A stretch of DNA of 7,759 nucleotides from Bacteroidales bacterium (lineage in GTDB: Bacteria > Bacteroidota > Bacteroidia > Bacteroidales > JAADJA01). Shown here piece after piece: positions 1 through 6,972 of this stretch. The stretch's first letter is position 1; each line of letters begins with the position of its first letter. The notes under the pieces were generated by a model, which saw only the letters and a list, made by a program, of their open reading frames with translations, did not search any database and was not told where the DNA came from. The position numbers were made by a program, and so were the translations under genes. The DNA is taken from positions 1 through 7,759 of the forward strand of contig DAOVYU010000033.1 of assembly GCA_030635465.1 (NCBI GenBank). Reading direction: 5' to 3'.

Positions 1-33
1 AGAAATAAAACATCTAGTTCTTGAAGTAAGCAA

Positions 34-453
34 TTACTTACAGTATTCCCTGTCAAGATCATTTTCAGGTAAAACAGTATTAGGCATAGTAGTGGACCCT
101 GCATAAAAAACTATTATTTCTACAGGTCCATTTATAGCTCGGCCTCTGTGAATAGTGCGCATTACCTCTACAATAGATTCGCCTTCTTTTAAGGTGATTT
201 TATTACCATCTTTTGTTTCGACTACTAAATCTCCTTTTAAAATATACCCTAAAGTTGGAACCGGATGACAATGAAACTTTGTCACTTGATTTTCTTCTAT
301 ATGGAGTTTTACTGAAGTTATTTCGACCTGTCCTTGTGGATAATAAATTATTCCACCATCCCATGAGGTTTGTGTTTTAAGTCGTTCTTCAGCTAAAACA
401 CAATTAGGAAGTACTATAAATAGTAAAAAGCACGTTAGAACATAAATTTTCAT
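34..453 (-). CDS. Secreted small cupin-domain protein
   Basis: 139 residues. Residues 1-21 look like a Sec signal peptide: Lys2, a hydrophobic stretch, and an Ala21 cleavage site before Glu-Glu, so the mature protein is probably periplasmic or exported. The rest is a single conserved beta-barrel (cupin_2-like). The first cupin motif is seen as H61-x-H63 followed by G74, and the second as G91 with H102. Three metal-ligand histidines are therefore present, but the usual Glu of motif 1 is Thr67 and the Pro/Gly of motif 2 are replaced. A bound metal is plausible; substrate and reaction cannot be inferred, and many such proteins are small-molecule binders or isomerases. The gene starts 16 nt after the stop of the upstream EEP-family gene on the same strand, so the two are probably co-transcribed. 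No Shine-Dalgarno sequence is visible, which is normal for this phylum. A lipoprotein reading (LPNC at 15-18) is possible but a poor lipobox. Confidence 0.85.
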   Translation of the reverse strand: MKIYVLTCFLLFIVLPNCVLAEERLKTQTSWDGGIIYYPQGQVEITSVKLHIEENQVTKFHCHPVPTLGYILKGDLVVETKDGNKITLKEGESIVEVMRTIHRGRAINGPVEIIVFYAGSTTMPNTVLPENDLDREYCK

Positions 454-469
454 ATTAATATAATTATCG

Positions 470-1774
470 TTATTTTATTTTGATTACGCTAGTGAAATGA
501 ATACTTTTGATCCAAAGCTGACATTCTGAAAGGCACCTGAATTGTAAATTGCAACTATCAGATATTTTTAACAAGTAAATGCTTTTCATAAGTCTGCTAA
601 CAGGTATTGTAATGTTGTTTGCGTATTGATCCACACTAACAGAATATAAAATATGACCATTCAGATTCAAGAGTTTGAATGAAATTTCAACATGTTGATC
701 ATTCTTAAAAGTAATCTCCAACTTATCCTTAACCGGATTGTTGAACGAGAAATCAAAATGTTGAAATGGCGATACAACAAATCCTAATTCGTCGTTAACA
801 ATCAAGTCCATAATTACTGGCAAATGATCTGACATACTATACAAGGCAGACAATACATTCTCAGGAACCGAAGTGTTTTGAGGTGAGTCGATCAATGATT
901 TATTATAATGAAGTCCATCCTGTCCAACGGCCCAATAGGAATCAGAAATGTATTCTATATCATTTGTACCATCAATAATTTCATCAGAGATTAAAATAAA
1001 ATCAAAGCGGTCGTCCATACCGCCACTTGAATGACATTCACCATAACTATGAGTAGATTGGGTATGTTCATTAGCAAAAAAATAATTGGTGTGCCATTCC
1101 CCTATTTTATCAATTGGATCATAAAATCTGATAGCTTCATTTGAATGAAACAATAAATTCATAAATGCTTGTTCAGAGGCTGTATAAACATTAAAATCAC
1201 CAGACATGATGTAGTTACCTATTTCATTGTTATTGTCCAGATAATTCATCAAGGCATTTGTTTCATTGGCTCTTTCTGTTGCATCAGCCTGGCTATCACC
1301 TGCCTTTAAATGAGCAACCACACAATTAAAATCAATATTTAAAGCATTGGGAATATTATACGATAACCTGAATATATCAATATCCCTGACATTGGTGGCT
1401 ATTGCCTCACTAGTATCAAGCGTAAATAATTGAGTATTATAGTAAACCTGGTTAAGGGTATAACCATTTGATAAATTAGGTGGGTTGCCACGTGCATAAT
1501 AATCTATTCCATCAATATTAAATACAGAGTCCAGAATTAAATCATGGTAATAGGAATCTTTATATATTTCATTTACAGTTACAATATCGGGCTTAACATA
1601 GTCAACAATGGTTTTTAAATACCCATTTTTATCATTTACATTATTATTGGATGAAGTACATCCTCCAAAATCATTTCCATACATCAGTAAATTATAATGC
1701 ATCACCCGGATTGTATCCTGCGACCAGGTTGTGAGGCTGAAAAATCCAATAAATATGATAGTTAAAATTCTCAT
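470..1774 (-). CDS. Secreted EEP-family phosphodiesterase/nuclease with T9SS C-terminal domain
   Basis: 434 residues. The signal peptide is about 1-18 (cleavage before Gln-Asp). The endonuclease/exonuclease/phosphatase fold spans about 20-327 with its active-site landmarks in order: MHYN with N28, PDIVTVNE with metal ligand E69, AHLKAG with H155, GDFN with D193 and N195, DRFDFIL with D258, and SDHLP with D316 and H317. This is a complete set for Mg-dependent phosphodiester cleavage. The substrate (DNA, RNA, phospholipid or inositol phosphate) cannot be told apart from sequence. Residues about 340-434 form a type A T9SS sorting domain, with NNPVKDKLEI at 345-354 and IYLLKI at 399-404. That predicts export across the outer membrane and surface attachment or release. 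The segment after residue 411 (RCLSEC onward) is longer and more Cys/Trp-rich than such domains usually are, although it still ends VIKIK. A frameshift is possible. A promoter lies just upstream and the cupin gene just downstream. Confidence 0.9.
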   Translation of the reverse strand: MRILTIIFIGFFSLTTWSQDTIRVMHYNLLMYGNDFGGCTSSNNNVNDKNGYLKTIVDYVKPDIVTVNEIYKDSYYHDLILDSVFNIDGIDYYARGNPPNLSNGYTLNQVYYNTQLFTLDTSEAIATNVRDIDIFRLSYNIPNALNIDFNCVVAHLKAGDSQADATERANETNALMNYLDNNNEIGNYIMSGDFNVYTASEQAFMNLLFHSNEAIRFYDPIDKIGEWHTNYFFANEHTQSTHSYGECHSSGGMDDRFDFILISDEIIDGTNDIEYISDSYWAVGQDGLHYNKSLIDSPQNTSVPENVLSALYSMSDHLPVIMDLIVNDELGFVVSPFQHFDFSFNNPVKDKLEITFKNDQHVEISFKLLNLNGHILYSVSVDQYANNITIPVSRLMKSIYLLKISDSCNLQFRCLSECQLWIKSIHFTSVIKIK

Positions 1775-1793
1775 CTAAAGCTCAATTTATGTG

Positions 1794-1822
1794 CAAATAT
1801 ACAATAGTGAATAAATTTTCAA
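1794..1822 (-). promoter_or_regulatory. Bacteroidota-type promoter for the EEP-family gene
   Basis: Reading on the minus strand, TTG (1822-1820) is followed by an 18-nt spacer and then TATATTTG (1801-1794). This matches the Bacteroidota housekeeping sigma consensus TTG / TAnnTTTG with a spacer inside the usual 17-23 nt range. It leaves a 5' leader of only about a dozen nucleotides before the ATG at 1774. The match is direct; promoter activity is inferred. Confidence 0.65.
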
Positions 1823-1853
1823 TAATCAGTCTAAGCATAATTCAATTTATTTA

Positions 1854-1861
1854 TAAATTTG
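1854..1861 (+). promoter_or_regulatory. parC: Candidate -7 element for parC
   Basis: TAAATTTG matches the TAnnTTTG -7 consensus of this phylum and lies 34 nt before the parC ATG. No TTG is present 17-23 nt upstream, so only half of the bipartite promoter is convincing. A Shine-Dalgarno-like AAGGAT at 1881-1886, nine nucleotides before the ATG, supports the chosen start. Confidence 0.4.
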
Positions 1862-1895
1862 GCGCATATTGTGATTCTACAAGGATACAAGATTA

Positions 1896-4625
1896 ATGAG
1901 CGAATTTGAAGACATAGAACAAGAAAACACAGAGGAATTTCAATCTGAAGATTCTGCCACTGAAGATATTCATAAAACCATACATTTATCTGGAATGTAT
2001 GAAAACTGGTTTCTTGATTATGCCTCATATGTAATTCTGGAGCGAGCAGTTCCTGATTTGAAAGATGGTTTAAAGCCTGTTCAGAGAAGGATTTTACATG
2101 CAATGAAAAACCTGGATGATGGGCGCTATAATAAAGTTGCCAACATCATCGGTCATACCATGCAATATCATCCACATGGAGATGCTTCCATTGGTGATGC
2201 ATTGGTTCAGCTTGGCCAAAAAGATTTATTGATTGATATGCAGGGTAACTGGGGTAATGTACTAACTGGGGATAGTGCTGCAGCTCCACGATATATTGAA
2301 GCTCGCTTGTCGAAATTTGCCAGTGAAGTGGTTTTTAATCCTAAAACAACTTCCTGGAAAGCCTCTTATGATGGTAGAAATAAAGAACCGGTGGTACTTC
2401 CGGTAAAATTTCCTTTATTGTTGGCTCAGGGAGTAGAAGGAATTGCTGTTGGACTTGCATCTAAAATCTTACCACATAATTTTATTGAGTTAATTAATGC
2501 TTCGATCAACATATTAAAAGAGAAAGAATTTGAACTGTATCCTGATTTTCCAACTGGAGGCTATACTGATGTTTCAAAGTATAATGATGGATTGAGAGGA
2601 GGCCGGATTAGGGTGCGGGCCAAAATAAGCCAGGTTAATAATAAAACACTAGCCATTAATGAAATTCCATTTGGGACAACAACCAGCAGCCTGATTGATT
2701 CCATTGTTTCAGCCAATGAAAAGGGAAAAATAAAGATTAAAAAAATAGATGATAATACTGCAGAAAATGTAGAAATCATCATCCAGCTGGCACCCAATGT
2801 ATCTCCTGATCAAACAATTGATGCCTTGTATGCTTTTACAAATTGTGAAGTTTCTATTTCTCCAAATTCATGTATAATCGATAATGGAAAGCCAAGGTTT
2901 ATTGGAGTTAAGGAAATACTGAGGACCTCAACAGAAAATACAGTTGCACTGCTGAAAAAGGAGTTGGAGATCAGGAAACAGGAATTACTGGAGCAATGGC
3001 ACTTTTCCTCTTTGGAAAAGATTTTTATTGAAAAACGGATTTATCGTAAGATTGAAGAATGTGAAACCTGGGAAGCGGTCATCGAAACCATTGATAAAGG
3101 ATTAAAACCCTATAAGAAATTATTTCAACGAGTAATTACAGAGGATGACATTGTAAGATTGACAGAAATTAAAATTAAACGAATTTCAAAATTCAACTCC
3201 TTTAAAGCTGATGAAATTATTGAGGGTATCGAGTTAGAAATTGATGAAGTAAATAATCATCTGGAACATCTGATTGATTATTCTATCAATTATTTCCGAC
3301 AGATTAAAAAGAAATATAGTAAAGGTAAGGAACGTAAAACTGAGATTCGGAATTTTGATACCATTGAAGCTACCCGTGTGGCTGCAGCATCACAAAAATT
3401 GTATGTAAACCGTGAAGAAGGATTTGCAGGTACATCACTCAGAAAAAATGAATTTATTGGTGACTGCTCTGATATTGATGATATCATTGTTTTTCGGGCC
3501 GATGGCACTTTTATCGTAACCAAAGTAGTGTCCAAAACATTTGTTGGAAAAAACGTTTTACATATTGCTGTTTATAAAAAGAATGATGACCGGACTATCT
3601 ATAACTTGATTTTCCGTGATGGATTAAGAGGTCCAGTCCGTGTTAAAAGATTCGCTGCTACTTCTGTAATGCGTGATAAGGAGTATAATATTACAAAAGG
3701 GACTCAAGGATCCAAAATACTCTATTTCACATGTAATCCCAATGGAGAAGCAGAAGTTGTTAAAATAACCCTAAAACCAAAAGCCAAATTAAAGAAATTG
3801 TCTTTTGAGTTTGACTTCAGTGATCTGGCAATTAAAGGAAAAGGTTCACAGGGAAATATTTTAAGCAAACATGGTGTAAAAACTATCGTTAAACGTGAGG
3901 AAGGAGTTTCAACCCTGGGTGCCCTTGACATCTGGTATGATGAAACAGTTAAGCGATTAAATACGGATGAAAGGGGAGCTTACCTGGGTGCATTTAAATC
4001 GGATGAAAAACTGTTGACTTTACAAAAATCAGGGAACTATAAGCTGATGAATTATGATCTGTCAAATCATTTTGCTGAAGACATGATCCTGATTGAAAAA
4101 TTTAATCCAAAAAAAGTATTTTCTGTTATTTATTTCGAGGTTACAGCTGAAATGTTTTATTTGAAACGCTTTCAAGCTGAAACAGAAAATAACATCAATA
4201 AGAAAATTGAACTTATCGGAGACAATCCGGGAAATTATATGCTTTCATATAGCCTGGATTGGTTACCGCAGGTTAAAGTTTTATTTGACGCAACTAAAAA
4301 CAATAAGGAGATTCCTGATTTAATCATCAATGTGGAGGAATTTATTGGAATTAAAAGTCCGAAGGCAAAGGGTAAAAGGATAACTGCTAAAGCCATTAAA
4401 AAAATTGAATTTATTGAGCCTTTACCTTATGAAGAGTCAGAAGATGAAATAATAGATGCTGATGAAATTCAAGTAGATGAGGAGGCTCAGCAACCAGTAT
4501 TGGAACAGGAACCAATAACTAAACCTGAGACAAAAAATATAAAACAACAAACAGAAATTAAAGAAAAACCAAAATCAAAACCTGAAAATCCAGATGATGA
4601 AATTAATCAGATGGAATTGTTTTAA
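1896..4625 (+). CDS. parC: DNA topoisomerase IV subunit A (ParC)
   Basis: 909 residues, the DNA-cleaving subunit of the type IIA topoisomerase that decatenates chromosomes with ParE. An acidic extension (1-33) precedes the winged-helix core: MYENWFLDYASYVILERA from 34, PVQRRILHAM at 61-70, YHPHGD at 91-96, and catalytic Tyr133 in AAPRYIEARL. Tower and coiled-coil regions follow to about 490. The C-terminal beta-pinwheel (about 505-840) lacks the GyrA-box QRRGGKG; only a weak KGKGSQG is seen near 647. That favours topoisomerase IV over gyrase A. From about 845 a charged, low-complexity tail rich in Glu, Lys and Gln ends in QMELF (905-909), which resembles a sliding-clamp-binding pentapeptide. 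In the quinolone pocket Ala97 occupies the usual Ser position and Asp101 the usual acidic position. The start is supported by AAGGAT upstream. No parE lies in the window. The flavoprotein gene follows after 27 nt. Confidence 0.95.
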   Translation: MSEFEDIEQENTEEFQSEDSATEDIHKTIHLSGMYENWFLDYASYVILERAVPDLKDGLKPVQRRILHAMKNLDDGRYNKVANIIGHTMQYHPHGDASIGDALVQLGQKDLLIDMQGNWGNVLTGDSAAAPRYIEARLSKFASEVVFNPKTTSWKASYDGRNKEPVVLPVKFPLLLAQGVEGIAVGLASKILPHNFIELINASINILKEKEFELYPDFPTGGYTDVSKYNDGLRGGRIRVRAKISQVNNKTLAINEIPFGTTTSSLIDSIVSANEKGKIKIKKIDDNTAENVEIIIQLAPNVSPDQTIDALYAFTNCEVSISPNSCIIDNGKPRFIGVKEILRTSTENTVALLKKELEIRKQELLEQWHFSSLEKIFIEKRIYRKIEECETWEAVIETIDKGLKPYKKLFQRVITEDDIVRLTEIKIKRISKFNSFKADEIIEGIELEIDEVNNHLEHLIDYSINYFRQIKKKYSKGKERKTEIRNFDTIEATRVAAASQKLYVNREEGFAGTSLRKNEFIGDCSDIDDIIVFRADGTFIVTKVVSKTFVGKNVLHIAVYKKNDDRTIYNLIFRDGLRGPVRVKRFAATSVMRDKEYNITKGTQGSKILYFTCNPNGEAEVVKITLKPKAKLKKLSFEFDFSDLAIKGKGSQGNILSKHGVKTIVKREEGVSTLGALDIWYDETVKRLNTDERGAYLGAFKSDEKLLTLQKSGNYKLMNYDLSNHFAEDMILIEKFNPKKVFSVIYFEVTAEMFYLKRFQAETENNINKKIELIGDNPGNYMLSYSLDWLPQVKVLFDATKNNKEIPDLIINVEEFIGIKSPKAKGKRITAKAIKKIEFIEPLPYEESEDEIIDADEIQVDEEAQQPVLEQEPITKPETKNIKQQTEIKEKPKSKPENPDDEINQMELF

Positions 4626-4652
4626 CTGTATTAATTATTTAACCTAAAATAA

Positions 4653-5858
4653 ATGAAAGACAATCATATCATTGATATTAGTAATGATGTTAAATGGATT
4701 GGTATGCTCGATTATGATATCGTTACATTTGATATTGTAATGGAAACCCACTATGGCACTACTTATAATTCTTTTTTTATTGATGCCGAAAAAAAGACCA
4801 TCATTGACACAGTTAAAGAGCGGTTTTGGGATGATTTCCTGACAAAGATTACGAGTCTGACTGACCCAAAAGAAATTGAATATATTATAGTAAATCATAC
4901 AGAACCTGATCACTCAGGAAATTTGAGAAATTTATTGAATGTTGCACCCAATGCAACAATTGTTGGTACCGGAAATGCCATCCGGTATTTAAAAGATATG
5001 ATTGGACCTGATTTTCCTTATATGATTGTAAAAGATGGTCAGACACTGGATCTGGGAAACAAATCATTGCAGTTTATTGGTGCACCCAATTTGCATTGGC
5101 CTGATTCAATGTATACATACTTACCCGAAGATAAACTATTGTTTACTTGCGATTCATTTGGTTGTCACTTTTGTAGTGAGGAAATGTTTGACGATGAAGT
5201 GGGTAATTTTGATGATGCTTTCAAATATTATTTTGATGTGATCCTGAAACCTTTCAGTAAGTTTATGTTGAAGGCAATTGAAAAGATCAGACCATTGGAT
5301 ATTAAAATGATCTGCCCTGGTCATGGACCCATTTTAAGAAGTCACTGGAAAAAATATGTAGAGGTTTCAGAAAAGTATGCTGAAGAAGCATTACAGGTTC
5401 AGGAAAAACACCGGGTTTTTATTCCTTATGTATCAGCTTATCATAAAACGGGTGTAATTGCAGAAACCATCGCTGAAGGTATTCGGGAGGCTGGTGATGT
5501 AGATGTGGAGGTTCAGGATGTAGAAGTAACACCCATCGGAGAACTGGATGAACAAATTGCCCGAAGTTCGGCCATAATAGTTGGTTCTCCAACTATCAAT
5601 CAAAATATTTTACTTCCTATATATAAACTATTTGCCATCATAAGTCCGTTAAGAGATAAAGGTAAAATGGCAGGTGCTTTCGGATCGTATGGTTGGAGTG
5701 GGGAAAATAAAAAAATGATTGAAACCAATTTGGCCAATTTAAAGCTGAAGTTTTTTGGAGAAGGCATATTTGTTAAATTTACTCCTGATGGAGAAGAATT
5801 GGAAAAATGCCGTGAATATGGAAAAGCATTTGGTGAAGCACTTTTAGCTGAGAAATAG
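4653..5858 (+). CDS. fprA: Flavodiiron protein (FprA family A-type flavoprotein), O2/NO reductase
   Basis: 401 residues, the usual length for a two-domain flavodiiron protein without a fused rubredoxin. The metallo-beta-lactamase-like domain (about 1-250) has the full diiron ligand set: H82-x-E84-x-D86-H87, H148 in LHWPDS, D167 in CDSFG, and H224 in PGHGPI. The flavodoxin domain (about 254-398) shows a phosphate-loop region SAYHKTG at 261-267, less canonical than the usual Gly/Ser-rich loop, plus the family signatures GSPTIN (311-316) and SYGWSGE (345-351). Such cytoplasmic enzymes reduce O2 to water or NO to N2O using electrons from rubredoxin or another carrier, protecting anaerobes. Which substrate this one prefers cannot be read from sequence. 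Cysteines 166, 171 and 174 cluster beside the D167 ligand. It lies 27 nt after parC on the same strand with no promoter seen in between, so readthrough from parC is likely. No Shine-Dalgarno sequence is visible, only A-rich leader. Confidence 0.93.
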   Translation: MKDNHIIDISNDVKWIGMLDYDIVTFDIVMETHYGTTYNSFFIDAEKKTIIDTVKERFWDDFLTKITSLTDPKEIEYIIVNHTEPDHSGNLRNLLNVAPNATIVGTGNAIRYLKDMIGPDFPYMIVKDGQTLDLGNKSLQFIGAPNLHWPDSMYTYLPEDKLLFTCDSFGCHFCSEEMFDDEVGNFDDAFKYYFDVILKPFSKFMLKAIEKIRPLDIKMICPGHGPILRSHWKKYVEVSEKYAEEALQVQEKHRVFIPYVSAYHKTGVIAETIAEGIREAGDVDVEVQDVEVTPIGELDEQIARSSAIIVGSPTINQNILLPIYKLFAIISPLRDKGKMAGAFGSYGWSGENKKMIETNLANLKLKFFGEGIFVKFTPDGEELEKCREYGKAFGEALLAEK

Positions 5859-5937
5859 AAAAGCTCAACTGGTTTAGATTTCTGATTACTTTAGCATTTT
5901 AGTTTTTACTTAATTATCAATAAAATTGAATGAGTCC

Positions 5938-6064
5938 TTTGCAAAATGTTGAAGGATTTGTCATTCTGAACGAAGTGAAGAATCTCAATACTCTACATAC
6001 ATAATACATCAGATCCTTCGCTGCGCTCCAGGATGACACAAAAAAAGAAATTTGCAAAGGTTGA
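5938..6064. repeat. Palindromic intergenic repeat bracketed by direct repeats (MITE/REP-like)
   Basis: Left arm 5959-5985 (begins TGTCATTCTGAACGAAG) and right arm 6011-6038 (ends GCTCCAGGATGACA) are inverted copies. The outer ten positions all pair (one G-T wobble). The inner 17 pair with a few mismatches, one wobble and one bulge, around a 25-nt AT-rich loop. Outside the arms lies an imperfect direct repeat: TTTGCAAAATGTTGA (5938-5952) and TTTGCAAAGGTTGA (6051-6064), sharing the exact octamer TTTGCAAA. The arm sequence resembles a short repeat that I recall as recurrent between genes in many bacterial genomes of this and other phyla; its copy number here cannot be judged from one window. There is no coding capacity and no transposase. 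The right-hand direct repeat supplies AAAGG, seven nucleotides before the lipoprotein ATG. It is followed by A's, not T's, on the plus strand, so it is not a standard terminator for the flavoprotein gene. Confidence 0.8.
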
Positions 6065-6067
6065 GAT

Positions 6068-6895
6068 ATGAAATTCAAGTTACTTATAATATTTGCTTTT
6101 CTAATATTCCTTTCCTCCTGCTATCCTGAATATAAGCTGGCCAAGTCGTATATTGATTCCAATCCGGATAATTCCATTATGATACTGCCCATTGATTATT
6201 TGTTTAAAACCAACTTGAAAACTGTTGATCTTGAAGATACTACAGGCTTTTCGGAGTGGGAGATTGATTCGGCTATGATTGCAAATTCATTGATTTTAAA
6301 AGATATTTCAGACTCCATTTTCCTGGAAACATTTATCAATAGCCTGATTATGGAATTTGACAAGCTGGGATTTAAGGTTTATACTGAAAATTATATTGAC
6401 AGCTTTTTATTTTTTCAAACACCGGCTTATATATTTAACATTGCTCAACTCGAAATAGAAGAACATTCTTTTGAATTTGAAGATTCGGAATTGATCCGTG
6501 GAACAGAATATTATAAGAAGTTGCAATTGAATGCCCTTACAATTAATAGCTGGCTGGAGATATCTACCTTAAATGGTGATGATGATGGAAGATGGCTTTT
6601 TTTTGCAGATGAAACCATTGCCGATATTGTGGATGGGTATTTTGGTGAAAACCTGTTTACAGGAGGTGTAAAATATAATTACCGGATCATTGAAATGGAT
6701 GAAGAGATTATTTATCGTTATTGTGAATTATTAGGCAGAAGATATGCTGGTTATACTTATGATTATATGATGAATGAGTACATCAGGCAAAATTTCCCAT
6801 CCAATAAAAAATTGAGATTTTACATGCATTATAACCGGGCAAATAAAACACTTGATCCAACTGAGGAGGATAGATTTGAAATAATTAAAGAGTAG
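6068..6895 (+). CDS. Unrecognised lipoprotein
   Basis: 275 residues. I do not recognise the family. Residues 1-17 are a lipoprotein signal (Lys2, Lys4, a hydrophobic run, lipobox LSSC) with lipidation predicted at Cys18, so the protein is membrane-anchored and faces the periplasm or cell surface. The mature part is acidic and aromatic-rich, with no transmembrane segment. SIMILPID at 36-43, a helix-like stretch around 84-100 and GFKVYTEN at 101-108 loosely recall the beta-alpha-beta start of periplasmic TolB-N/CsgG-like lipoproteins. This is a weak inference from pattern only. A Tyr-rich segment (YAGYTYDYMMNEYIR, 226-240) lies near the C-terminus. The start is supported by AAAGG seven nucleotides upstream, which lies inside the flanking direct repeat. 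A GAAATTTG at 6047-6054 is one base short of the -7 consensus. The gene stands alone between two repeat-filled gaps and faces a convergent neighbour. Confidence 0.85.
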   Translation: MKFKLLIIFAFLIFLSSCYPEYKLAKSYIDSNPDNSIMILPIDYLFKTNLKTVDLEDTTGFSEWEIDSAMIANSLILKDISDSIFLETFINSLIMEFDKLGFKVYTENYIDSFLFFQTPAYIFNIAQLEIEEHSFEFEDSELIRGTEYYKKLQLNALTINSWLEISTLNGDDDGRWLFFADETIADIVDGYFGENLFTGGVKYNYRIIEMDEEIIYRYCELLGRRYAGYTYDYMMNEYIRQNFPSNKKLRFYMHYNRANKTLDPTEEDRFEIIKE

Positions 6896-6923
6896 GAAGT
6901 ACTGTTTTGTGTTCTGGGTTTTG

Positions 6924-6945
6924 TCCGAAGGACCCCTTCGGGGAG
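6924..6945. repeat. GC-rich hairpin motif, copy 1
   Basis: CCGAAGG (6925-6931) and CCTTCGG (6935-6941) form a perfect 7-bp stem with a 3-nt loop. An alternative, mutually exclusive hairpin is CCCC (6933-6936) with GGGG (6940-6943). The block TCCGAAG followed by GACCCCTTCGGGGAG recurs in diverged form 65 nt downstream. It lies 28 nt after the lipoprotein stop. No T-tract follows on either strand, so rho-independent termination is doubtful. Confidence 0.65.
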
Positions 6946-6972
6946 TTCAGTGTTTAGAGTTGTGGGTGAGGT

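Noticed and set aside
1831..2103. Minus-strand 90-residue open frame overlapping the divergent promoter region and the parC start
   Set aside because: It overlaps the conserved ParC N-terminus and the parC leader, and its translation has no family resemblance; it is a shadow frame.
2561..3931. Open frames on the minus strand inside parC (about 2561-2797, 3290-3535, 3722-3931)
   Set aside because: They lie wholly within a clearly coding topoisomerase gene on the other strand, have no recognisable domains and no promoter or ribosome-binding signal.
1896..4625. Annotation as gyrase subunit A rather than ParC
   Set aside because: The C-terminal domain has no QRRGGKG-type GyrA box, and the HPHGDASIGDALVQLGQ region fits Bacteroidota topoisomerase IV better.
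4644..5241. Open frames overlapping the flavodiiron gene on both strands (about 4644-4913, 4885-5067, 5035-5241)
   Set aside because: The flavodiiron frame carries every diiron ligand and the flavodoxin motifs; the others lack motifs and are explained as shadows.
5851..5883. AGAAAT ... ATTTCT inverted repeat spanning the flavodiiron stop codon, as a possible terminator
   Set aside because: The stem is only six AT-rich pairs with a 21-nt loop and no T-run follows directly, so it would be unstable.
5959..6038. Long palindrome as a rho-independent terminator
   Set aside because: On the plus strand it is followed by A's rather than T's, and the arms have several mismatches; a repeat element explains it better.
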